A DNA stretch of 64,000 nucleotides from assembly GCA_965214205.1 (NCBI GenBank), contig OZ243941.1, forward strand, positions 1,612,001 to 1,676,000. The letters run 5' to 3'. Every line of letters starts with the position of its first letter. The stretch's first letter is position 1. This stretch comes from G963663315 sp965214205. GTDB lineage: Bacteria > Pseudomonadota > Gammaproteobacteria > Arenicellales > Poriferihabitantaceae. Both the position numbers and the translations under genes were made by a program. Below, one piece after another: positions 57,507 to 64,000 of the stretch. Under the pieces are notes generated by a model. It was given only the letters and a program-made list of their open reading frames with translations. It was not told where the DNA came from and did no database searches.

Positions 57507-57637
57507 GTTCGGGGATGCCGTACTGTGGATTCCCACTTATCAAGGGAATGACGAGGGCTTGGGGCGGAGTATGACGACTGCGGGCCGGCACGGAGACCGG
57601 CCCCTACGACGATGGTTCGTTCGGGGATGCCGTACTG
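57507..57637. repeat. Composite repeat flanked by 19-bp direct repeats
   Basis: GTTCGGGGATGCCGTACTG occurs at 57507-57525 and again at 57619-57637. The 93 bp between them holds a palindrome ATTCCC...GGGAAT (57529-57549, followed by GACGAGG) and hairpin repeat copy B (57579-57609). The second direct repeat lies inside the 3' end of the alpha/beta hydrolase gene, so the unit looks inserted or duplicated there. Confidence 0.8.
57579..57609 (+). repeat. Hairpin repeat, copy B
   Basis: Stem GGGCCGG / CCGGCCC around CACGGAGA with the same flanks (TGC before, CCTACGA after) as copy A at 51124-51154. Relative to copy A the stem pair A-T is replaced by C-G, a compensatory change. It supplies the stop codon of the alpha/beta hydrolase gene. 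Confidence 0.85.
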
Positions 57638-58443
57638 GCATGATTGCCGATGAAACAGGTGAGCGCATTGAGGACTCCATCGGGAGACTCCGACATGATA
57701 TTGTGACCGCAATCCGGGAGCATGATGATTTCAGCCAGTTGGTTGCGGTCCGCTTCAATTTTCGCCAGTTTGGCCGGCGCCATCTTGTCTCGTTGCCCAC
57801 TGACAAACAGAATCGGGCAGGTCACTTTCTCAAACGCGGCTTCGCCGTTACGGTAGTTATCGCAGGCTTGCAGATTGTAGTGGATTGATCCTTCCGGGCT
57901 GTTTTTCATCATGCTCATCTGCATCCCGGCGGACCAGAATCCGGGAACCGGCTCACCTCCGATTCTGGAGGTGTGACTCCATTGGGTCATCATGGAGTAA
58001 GCCTGCTCCGGGTTGTCCCGGGCAGCCTCCATCAATTGCGGCGTGACCGACATCGGATAACTGAAACCAACCAGGGAGAGAGTCTTCAGCTTTTGTCCGG
58101 CATGGTTGAAGTCGGCGGCGGCCTGTAGCGCAACCAGTGACCCCATGCTGTGTCCGACCAGATGAATACCGGCCGACGGAATCATCCCGATGACGGCATT
58201 CAGCCACTGCGCCATGTCTTCCACTCTGGACAACAGGGCGCCTTTACTGAATTTGTGCCCCGGCAGGTCGAGCGCCGCGACGTTATATCCGTGGTAGGCA
58301 AAATATCGGCTCTGGTGCGACCAGACGGTATGGTCCATCGACGCGCCATGCAGGAAAACCACGGTTTCCCGACTCTCATCCGGCTTGTGTGTCCCGGTAT
58401 AAGCGTAGTAATCGGTATTATTGATTGTGATGTACATGGACAT
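57604..58443 (-). CDS. Alpha/beta-fold hydrolase
   Basis: 279 residues from the ATG at 58443. Oxyanion 'VVFLHGASMDHTVWSHQSRYFA', nucleophile elbow 'IHLVGHSMGSLVAL' (Ser99), an acidic residue in 'PILFVSGQRDKMAP' and the catalytic histidine in 'LPDCGHNIMSESP'. Substrate unknown; small-molecule esterases and MhpC/BioH-type hydrolases share this form. It follows metY by 13 nt, so it may be co-transcribed, as homologues next to metX/metY sometimes are. The last residues after 'NHASTASPN' are encoded by the repeat unit; removing one repeat copy would give a different 10-12-residue ending, so the C-terminus has recently changed. Confidence 0.85.
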   Translation of the reverse strand: MSMYITINNTDYYAYTGTHKPDESRETVVFLHGASMDHTVWSHQSRYFAYHGYNVAALDLPGHKFSKGALLSRVEDMAQWLNAVIGMIPSAGIHLVGHSMGSLVALQAAADFNHAGQKLKTLSLVGFSYPMSVTPQLMEAARDNPEQAYSMMTQWSHTSRIGGEPVPGFWSAGMQMSMMKNSPEGSIHYNLQACDNYRNGEAAFEKVTCPILFVSGQRDKMAPAKLAKIEADRNQLAEIIMLPDCGHNIMSESPDGVLNALTCFIGNHASTASPNEPSS

Positions 58444-58456
58444 GGGTTCACATGGT

Positions 58457-59761
58457 TCAATTACGGGTTGTCTTTTTCGCCAGATGAATACCCCTGGAAA
58501 GGTCTTCCAGCAGGTCGTCAATATCTTCCAGGCCGACGGACACGCGAATCGTGCCTTCACCGATTCCCGCCTTTTTCAGGTCTTCGTCGCTCATTCGGTA
58601 GTGGGTCGTGCTGGCCGGATGAATGACCAGGGATTTCGCGTCGCCGACATTGGCCAGATGTGAGAAAATCTCCAGGCCCTCGGTAAACGCCCGGCCCGCA
58701 TCGCGCCCGCCTTTCAGGTTGAAGCTGAATACCGCGCCCGCCCCCCTGGGTAGCAATTGTTGGGCAAGCTGATAGTCGGGATGCTCGGGCAGTTCCGGAT
58801 AACTGACTCCTTCAACCTGGTCCGAAGCTTGCAGGAATTCGATAATCTTCCGGGTATTGGCTACATGACGCTCCATTCTGATGGACAGGGTCTCCATACC
58901 CTGGAGTATGTAAAAGGCTACAGTGGGCGACATACAGGCGCCGAAATCCCGCATTCCTTCACGCCGGGCGCGCAGCAAAAACGCTCCCTGGCTCGATTCT
59001 TCGTCAAATGACATATCATGAAAGCCTTTATAGGGTTCGGAGAGCGTCCCGAATTTTCCGCTCCTTTCCCAGTCGAACCGGCCCTGGTCAACCAGCAGGC
59101 CGCCGATCACCGTGCCATGACCGCACAGGAACTTGGTGGCGGAGTGCATGATCAGGTGGGCGCCGTGTTCAAACGGTTTCATCAGCCAGGGCGTGGTGAA
59201 GGTGGAATCAATCAATAATGGAATCCGGTTCTGCTCCGCAATCCCGGCCACCACCGGCAGATTCATCACGTCGTTGCCCGGATTGCCGATCACCTCGCCG
59301 AAGATAAGACGGGTTTCAGGTCGGATTGCATTGCGGATGCCGTCGATATCGCGAGGTGAAACAAAGGTCGTTTCAATACCGAATCGGGGAAGGGTATATT
59401 GCAGCAGATTATGCGAACCGCCATAAATCGCGCTTGAGGAAACGATATGGCTCCCGGTGTCCATGATGGTCGTGATCGCCAGATGCAGCGCCGCCTGTCC
59501 ACTGGCGGTCGCAATGCCGCCGACCCCATCCTCCAGAGCCGCGATACGTTCTTCCAGCACGGCGGTGGTGGGGTTGGATAATCTGGAATAGGCGTGGCCG
59601 GGGCGTTCCATGTTGAACAGCGAAGCCGCCTGCAAGCTATCCTTGAAAACATAGCTGGCGGTCTGATAGATCGGGACAGCCCGGGCGCCGTGAACCGGGT
59701 CCGGCCGTTGTCCGGCATGCAGCGCCAGGGTGTCAAAACGGGTATTAATGGGTCGTGCCAT
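58457..59761 (-). CDS. metY: O-acetylhomoserine (thiol)-lyase
   Basis: 434 residues, the length of MetY rather than the shorter MetZ/MetB. Opening 'FDTLALHAGQRPDPVHGARAVPIYQTASYVF', PLP features 'ATASGQAALHLAI', 'YGGSHNLLQYTLPRFGIE', 'LLIDSTFTTPWLMKPFEHGAHLIMHSATKFLCGHG' with Schiff-base Lys210, and a C-terminal 'SLVIHPASTTHYRMS'. It makes homocysteine from an acylhomoserine and sulfide. AGGAA lies 8 nt before the start. No SAM riboswitch is apparent in the 72-bp upstream region shared with the divergent M24 gene. Confidence 0.93.
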   Translation of the reverse strand: MARPINTRFDTLALHAGQRPDPVHGARAVPIYQTASYVFKDSLQAASLFNMERPGHAYSRLSNPTTAVLEERIAALEDGVGGIATASGQAALHLAITTIMDTGSHIVSSSAIYGGSHNLLQYTLPRFGIETTFVSPRDIDGIRNAIRPETRLIFGEVIGNPGNDVMNLPVVAGIAEQNRIPLLIDSTFTTPWLMKPFEHGAHLIMHSATKFLCGHGTVIGGLLVDQGRFDWERSGKFGTLSEPYKGFHDMSFDEESSQGAFLLRARREGMRDFGACMSPTVAFYILQGMETLSIRMERHVANTRKIIEFLQASDQVEGVSYPELPEHPDYQLAQQLLPRGAGAVFSFNLKGGRDAGRAFTEGLEIFSHLANVGDAKSLVIHPASTTHYRMSDEDLKKAGIGEGTIRVSVGLEDIDDLLEDLSRGIHLAKKTTRN

Positions 59762-59833
59762 CCGCTTGTTCCTGTTTCATGTCATAATAATATCTGGATA
59801 CTATCTTATCATTCATTCTTGCAGGAATCTGCC

Positions 59834-60985
59834 ATGCCTTTGCATTTCGAGAAATCAGAGCTTGCCGCCCGCCGCAACGCCGTGATCAATCTGCTTGAAT
59901 CCAGGAATCTGGACGGGATCTTACTGTTCAAGCAGGAAAGTATGTATTACCTGACCGGTTATGACACTTTCGGTTATTGCTTTTTCCAGTGTCTGTACCT
60001 GGGCGTGGATGGCCGCTATTTCCTGGTGACGCGGGCGCCGGACCTGAGACAGGCGCGTCATACTTCGGACATTGAGGATATCCGGGTATGGGTGGACGGC
60101 GAAGGGGCTGATCCATCGAATGACCTGAAGCGGGCATTGCAGGATTACGATGTCGCGGGAAACAGGCTGGGCTGTGAATACAACGCTTACGGCCTGTCCG
60201 CGGCCTATGGCAAAATGCTGGAAGCCGGGCTGGACGGGTTTTGTACGCTCAGCGATGCCTCGACCCTGGTCAGTGAGCTTCGGGTGGTGAAAAGCGACGC
60301 CGAAATCGAATATGTCCGCAAGGCCGCGAGTCTGGCCGATGACGCGATGGACGCGGCGGTGGTGACCGCGGGCCCCGGGGTTTTTGAAGGCGATATCCTG
60401 GCGGCGATGCAGGGCGCCGTGTTCAGAGGGGGAGGGGATTATCCGGGCAATGAATTCGTGATCGGTTCCGGCGCCGGCGCTCTGTTGTGCCGTTATTTTT
60501 CCGGGCGGGAAACGGTCGGCGAGCGGGATCAGCTTACGCTTGAGTACGCCGGCGCTTATCGACGGTATCACGCCTGCCTGATGCAGACCTTCCTGACCGG
60601 CTCTCCAGTTGCCGAACACAGCGATATGCACCGGGCCTGTGTGGATGCGCTGGAAGCCTGTTTGCAGGCGATCAAACCCGGCGAGACAATGGGAACCGTG
60701 TTTTCGGAACACGCAAGAGTACTGGATGAGGCCGGGTATCGGGAACACCGCATGAATGCCTGCGGCTACAGCCTGGGCGCGATGTACACGCCGGTGTGGA
60801 TGGATTTCCCGATGTTTTACGCGAACAATCCATATCAGATGCGGGTCAACAATGTGTTCTTTATCCACATCATCCTGATGAACAGCGATACCGGGAATTC
60901 AATGACGCTGGGGCAAACCATACGGGTTACTGAAATCGGAGTCGAACGGCTCAGCCGACAGCCAACCGACCTGGTTATTGTTTGA
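59834..60985 (+). CDS. M24 peptidase-fold protein, creatinase/ectoine hydrolase-like, lacking metal ligands
   Basis: 383 residues from the ATG at 59834, with AGGA about 9 nt upstream. N-terminal creatinase domain ('AVINLLESRNLDGILLFKQESMYYLTGYDTFGYCFF') and C-terminal pita-bread domain. Metal-ligand positions of aminopeptidase P appear replaced: 'LEYAGAYRRYHACLMQTF' where two aspartates are expected, 'GYSLGAMYTP' for the histidine region and 'FFIHIILMNSDTG' for the first glutamate. This pattern fits the metal-independent creatinase or DoeA (ectoine hydrolase) branch, acting on C-N bonds of small molecules. No ectoine genes are nearby. Overlaps the convergent dnaX by 11 nt. Confidence 0.78.
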   Translation: MPLHFEKSELAARRNAVINLLESRNLDGILLFKQESMYYLTGYDTFGYCFFQCLYLGVDGRYFLVTRAPDLRQARHTSDIEDIRVWVDGEGADPSNDLKRALQDYDVAGNRLGCEYNAYGLSAAYGKMLEAGLDGFCTLSDASTLVSELRVVKSDAEIEYVRKAASLADDAMDAAVVTAGPGVFEGDILAAMQGAVFRGGGDYPGNEFVIGSGAGALLCRYFSGRETVGERDQLTLEYAGAYRRYHACLMQTFLTGSPVAEHSDMHRACVDALEACLQAIKPGETMGTVFSEHARVLDEAGYREHRMNACGYSLGAMYTPVWMDFPMFYANNPYQMRVNNVFFIHIILMNSDTGNSMTLGQTIRVTEIGVERLSRQPTDLVIV

Positions 60986-62642
60986 TTTTACGGATTGAAT
61001 CGCTGACCACTTCGGCGTCGAAAACCTCGATCATTTTCTGTACATTGCTGTCGTTGATGAAGGCCTGGCGCGCGGCTTTCTGTTCCTCAAGCTTCTGCTG
61101 TTCGATTTTCTGCGCCGGGGTGTTATTTTCAGGGGTGGCCTGACTCATATCTTCCAGTTTGACCTTGAGCCGCATGTCCATGGAGAATTGTTCCCTGAAG
61201 TGTTGTTCGATGTTGCGCTTCCTGTCTTCGGTGAACAGGGCGCGGCAGGAGGATTCCAGCGCTACGGTGACCGCATGGCCGTCAACAGAGACGGGTGACA
61301 TGTTCATCAGCAGGGTCCGTTTGATACCGGTCAGTCCAGACTGGTCAATGAGGTTCTGCCATCCTTGTGAAGTTCCGATATTCTGAAGGTCGGGTTTCCC
61401 GGCCGCGGAGGAGGCGGGGTCTCTGGGCGTTGCGGACGCCCTGGATACTGCCGATACATCAGATGTGCCGGATGATGGAGACGCCACGGCCGCGGGGGAG
61501 GCGGAATCCAGTCTGGCGGTTTGCGGTTGCCGGCCCGGAGGGGGATTGGCGATGCGTTTCCGGGGTTGGAACGCCAGCATCCGCATGACTGTCATTTCAA
61601 ATCCTGACGCCGGATCAGGCGCGTAAGGGAAATCCCGCTTGCCGAGCAGCGCGATCTGATACAGCAACTGTAATTCCTCGGCATCCATCCGGGTGGAAAA
61701 CCGGCTGATTTCCCCGGTATCAATGCCTTTGTATTGCAGGGATTCAGGACTGATCTGGAAAAGCGAAACGTTATGAACCAGGGACATCAACTCATCCAGG
61801 GCGGTCGCATAATCCGCGGATTTCTCTGACATCCGGCCAATGGCGGCGAATACGCCGTCCGCGTCCCCGGCAATGATCTGATCGAACAGTTGATTGATCA
61901 GCTGGTCATCAATCATGCCCAGCATGGTCCGGGTCTGTGTGGTGGTAATGTCGCCGTTGCAATACGCGATTGCCTGATCGAGCAGGCTGAGAGAGTCCCG
62001 AACGCTGCCATTGGCGGACTTTGCCAGAATCAGTAACGCCTGGGGTTCGAATTGGATCTTTTCCGCTGTGAGTATGCTCGAAAGGTGGGCGCTCAGGCGC
62101 GTAATATCAACGGATTTCAGGTTGAACTGGATGCAACGGGAAAGGATGGTGGTCGGCAGTTTTTTGGGGTTGGTGGTGGCCAGCAGAAACTTGACGTGTG
62201 CGGGCGGCTCTTCCAGGGTCTTCAGAAGCGCGTTGAAACTGTGCGTCGATAACATGTGCACTTCGTCAATCAGATAGATCTTGAATCGGCTGATGGTCGG
62301 AGTGTACTGAACATTATCCAGCAGTTCCCGGGTGTCCTCGACTTTGGTGCGGGAAGCGGCGTCCACCTCGATCAGATCAATCAGATTACCCTGATCGACA
62401 CCCTGACAGGCGCTGCATTGACCGCATGGCTCGGCGCTGATCCCGGATTCGCAAGTCACGGCCTTGGCGAAGATTCTCGCCAGTGTGGTCTTACCCACTC
62501 CCCTCGTTCCAGAAAACAGGAAAGCGTGATGGATGCGTTGATTGGTCAGCGCATTGGTCAATGCGGATACCACATGCTCCTGGCCGATCACCTCGGAAAA
62601 GGTTTTTGGCCGCCATTTTCGCGCTAGCGCCAGATAACTCAT
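60975..62642 (-). CDS. dnaX: DNA polymerase III subunits gamma and tau
   Basis: 555 residues from the ATG at 62642. N-terminus 'SYLALARKWRPKTFSEVIGQEHVVSALTNAL', Walker A 'GTRGVGKTT' at 45-53, four zinc cysteines at 64, 73, 76 and 79, Walker B 'LIDEVHM' and sensor 'LLATTNPKKLPTTILSRC'. The middle (about 385-440) is a Pro/Ser/Ala-rich linker and the end is a tau-like domain, shorter than E. coli's 643. It is the clamp-loader ATPase of replication. ffs lies 13 nt upstream on the same strand. I see no convincing frameshift signal for a separate gamma form. Confidence 0.96.
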   Translation of the reverse strand: MSYLALARKWRPKTFSEVIGQEHVVSALTNALTNQRIHHAFLFSGTRGVGKTTLARIFAKAVTCESGISAEPCGQCSACQGVDQGNLIDLIEVDAASRTKVEDTRELLDNVQYTPTISRFKIYLIDEVHMLSTHSFNALLKTLEEPPAHVKFLLATTNPKKLPTTILSRCIQFNLKSVDITRLSAHLSSILTAEKIQFEPQALLILAKSANGSVRDSLSLLDQAIAYCNGDITTTQTRTMLGMIDDQLINQLFDQIIAGDADGVFAAIGRMSEKSADYATALDELMSLVHNVSLFQISPESLQYKGIDTGEISRFSTRMDAEELQLLYQIALLGKRDFPYAPDPASGFEMTVMRMLAFQPRKRIANPPPGRQPQTARLDSASPAAVASPSSGTSDVSAVSRASATPRDPASSAAGKPDLQNIGTSQGWQNLIDQSGLTGIKRTLLMNMSPVSVDGHAVTVALESSCRALFTEDRKRNIEQHFREQFSMDMRLKVKLEDMSQATPENNTPAQKIEQQKLEEQKAARQAFINDSNVQKMIEVFDAEVVSDSIRKIKQ

Positions 62643-62655
62643 GGATTCAAATGGT

Positions 62656-62768
62656 GGCGGATCCGGAGCACCTTGTCCTGACACCCGAAATGATCGCTGC
62701 GGCTGCTTCCTTCCGGACCTGACCGGGTTCACGACCTGTCGCCATCAGGGAGATCCTCTTTCACCGCC
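62656..62768 (-). ncRNA. ffs: 4.5S signal recognition particle RNA
   Basis: About 113 nt on the minus strand, ends estimated from pairing. The diagnostic apical segment GGTCAGGTCCGGAAGGAAGC (then AGCC) is present, and the 5' GGCGG...GGATCTCC pairs with the 3' ...CTCCGGATCCGCC. It binds Ffh and FtsY to target membrane proteins. It is the E. coli 4.5S-type short form, with no Alu domain. dnaX starts 13 nt after its predicted 3' end. Confidence 0.95.
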
Positions 62769-62777
62769 ATAGAAACA

Positions 62778-62804
62778 ATAATAAACCGTTGTTGAGACGG
62801 TCAG
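62778..62804 (-). promoter_or_regulatory. Likely ffs promoter
   Basis: On the minus strand CTGACC (62799-62804) and TATTAT (62778-62783, 5 of 6 to -10) lie 10 nt before the predicted ffs 5' end. The 15-bp spacer is short, so the -35 assignment is uncertain. Confidence 0.4.
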
Positions 62805-62833
62805 GGGATTGTAGTGCGTATGGAGACAGTTTA

Positions 62834-64000
62834 CTAGCAATCCAGAGTATGGTCCCGTTCCCACTGTGACAGGGATCGGGAGAAGTCGTTCCATTCATCC
62901 ATTTTCAGTTTGCAGTAGGCATCCACCAGCGGCGCCCCAAGCTGTGCCCTGAGCGACTGGCCTTGTTGGGTCAACCGGATCGCGTCCAGCAGGTTCAGTG
63001 GCAGTTTCTTCAGCCCTTCTACGGTATGGCCCTCGGTATACATATTGATATCGAGACGTTTGCCGGGGTCGCGCTGGTTGTCAATGCCATCCAGTCCTGC
63101 CGCCAGAATTCCCGCCTGCAGCAGGTATGGGTTGGCGGCTCCGTCCATCAAGCGAAGCTCGAAGCGTCCCGGGTCCGGAATCCGGACCATGTGTGTCCGG
63201 TTGTTGCCGCCGTAACTGACCGCATTCGGAGACCAGGTGGCGCCCGACAGGGTCCGCGGCGCATTGATCCGTTTGTAGCTGTTGACAGTGGGATTGAAAA
63301 TGGAGGCCAGCTCTTCCACATTGTGCATGATGCCGCCAAGAAACTGATACGCGAGTTCTGAAAGCCCCATTTCATCTCCGGTATCGAGGAACAGGTTTTC
63401 TTCTCCTGATTGATTCCAGAGCGAGACATGGGCGTGACAGCCATTGCCGGTCAGATTGCTGAAAGGCTTGGGCATGAAGGTCGCGCGAAGACCATGATTT
63501 TCGGCAATCTGTTTGACCATGTATTTGAAAAACACATGCCGATCCGCTGTTTTCAGGCAATCGTCAAAGTCCCAGTTCATTTCAAACTGGCCGTTCGCGT
63601 CTTCATGATCATTCTGGTACGGCCCCCAGTCCAGTTCAATCATGCAATCGCAAATCTGTGAGATCACGTCGAATCTGCGCATCAGCGCGGCCTGGTCATA
63701 GCAGGGCTTGGATTGCGTGTCCCGGCTGTCGGCGATGGATGCGCCGTCTTCGCTGATCAGGAAGTATTCACATTCAACCCCGGTTTTAAGCCGGTAACCT
63801 TGCCCGGCCGCTTTGTCGATCTGGTTTTTCAATGCCACGCGGGGAGAGGCCTCGATGGCTTTCCCGTCCATGTATAAATCCCCGGCCAGCCAGCCGACTT
63901 CGGGTTTCCAGGGTAACTGGATCAGGCTGTCCGGGTCGGGAATGGCAAACATGTCGCCATCTGCCGGACTCATGTCCAGCCAGGCCGCGAATCCGGCGAA
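62834..64000 (-). CDS. Glutamine-synthetase-family enzyme, GlnT / gamma-glutamylmethylamide synthetase-like (5' end missing)
   Basis: Partial: about 388 residues are present and the frame is open to the window edge at 64000. Glutamine synthetase motifs include 'VECEYFLISEDG', 'ELDWGPYQNDHEDANGQFEMNWDFDDCL' (metal-binding histidine and glutamates), 'MPKPFSNLTGNGCHAHVSLW' (ATP site) and 'NRTHMVRIPDPGRFELRLMDGAANPYL'. The 'NDHEDANGQFEMNW' form is typical of GlnT-type enzymes and gamma-glutamylmethylamide synthetases rather than GlnA. The substrate could be ammonia, methylamine or another amine; PuuA-like glutamylation of putrescine is a third option given the polyamine genes at the other end of the window. 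Confidence 0.82.
   Translation of the reverse strand, partial: FAGFAAWLDMSPADGDMFAIPDPDSLIQLPWKPEVGWLAGDLYMDGKAIEASPRVALKNQIDKAAGQGYRLKTGVECEYFLISEDGASIADSRDTQSKPCYDQAALMRRFDVISQICDCMIELDWGPYQNDHEDANGQFEMNWDFDDCLKTADRHVFFKYMVKQIAENHGLRATFMPKPFSNLTGNGCHAHVSLWNQSGEENLFLDTGDEMGLSELAYQFLGGIMHNVEELASIFNPTVNSYKRINAPRTLSGATWSPNAVSYGGNNRTHMVRIPDPGRFELRLMDGAANPYLLQAGILAAGLDGIDNQRDPGKRLDINMYTEGHTVEGLKKLPLNLLDAIRLTQQGQSLRAQLGAPLVDAYCKLKMDEWNDFSRSLSQWERDHTLDC

Noticed and set aside
59762..59833. SAM riboswitch upstream of metY
   Set aside because: The 72-bp divergent spacer is AT-rich and too short, with no paired elements resembling SAM-I or SAM-II.
62158..62168. CCCAAAAAAC run on the dnaX coding strand as a frameshift site
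   Set aside because: It encodes the conserved NPKKLP of every DnaX, too early to give a gamma product, and lacks an evident downstream stem; I keep a single full-length product.

Overview
The window looks like a chromosomal stretch of a moderately GC-rich gammaproteobacterium with a marine-heterotroph style of metabolism. The evidence is gene order: hflK-hflC-yjeT-purA followed by rnr-rlmB, a System I cytochrome c maturation (ccm) locus, mtaD-ubiG-gph, gltX beside tRNA-Ala/tRNA-Glu, ffs immediately before dnaX, and full-length (E. coli-type) PntA/PntB and long-form HisG. I cannot name a genus. I see no phage, insertion sequence or CRISPR array. Genes are tightly packed and no stretch over 300 bases lacks a gene.

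Layout. 1-9.8 kb: end of a putrescine-type ABC importer operon (potF' G H I), then a Rieske oxygenase divergent from an FAD amine oxidase, and an opposing run bpt - serine hydrolase - class III aminotransferase; this reads as an amine/polyamine catabolic island. 10-14.5 kb: tsaD, then a compact three-gene unit of a periplasmic binding protein, a Cache/HAMP membrane protein with no output domain, and an OFA-family MFS carrier. 14.5-24.9 kb: an unrecognised 347-residue protein, then a nine-gene run of acyl-CoA ligase, complete Liv-type ABC importer, phenylacetate-CoA-ligase-like protein and enoyl-CoA hydratase. 24.9-40.8 kb: core genes (hflKC, yjeT, purA, gabD, a LysM lipoprotein, hisG, pntAB, rnr, rlmB, secreted msrAB, hom). 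40.9-43.4 kb: two tRNAs, gltX, dapD. 43.5-52.5 kb: the ccm genes on the minus strand, split between ccmB and ccmC by a HupE/UreJ-like gene and a HigBA-type toxin-antitoxin pair. 52.6-62.6 kb: dinB, then panC, gph, ubiG, mtaD, an alpha/beta hydrolase and metY on the minus strand, an M24 creatinase-like gene and dnaX with ffs. 62.8-64 kb: a truncated GlnT/gamma-glutamylmethylamide-synthetase-like gene.

How the parts work together. PotFGHI would bring in putrescine-like amines; the amine oxidase and aminotransferase can yield aminoaldehydes, and GabD (28.7 kb) finishes the route to succinate. The Liv importer with two CoA ligases and a hydratase looks like uptake and activation of a carboxylic acid. 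CcmA-I attach haem to c-type cytochromes.

Most worth a second look: (i) the binding protein - HAMP stub - MFS unit; (ii) a family of small hairpin repeats (near 50.46, 51.12 and 57.5 kb) showing a compensatory base change, bracketing higBA in opposite orientations inside the ccm locus, apparently supplying codons to the HupE-like protein and, through a 19-bp duplication, a new C-terminus to a hydrolase; (iii) a perfect 26-bp tandem duplication before the acyl-CoA ligase. All functional statements are from reading the sequence; no searches were run.
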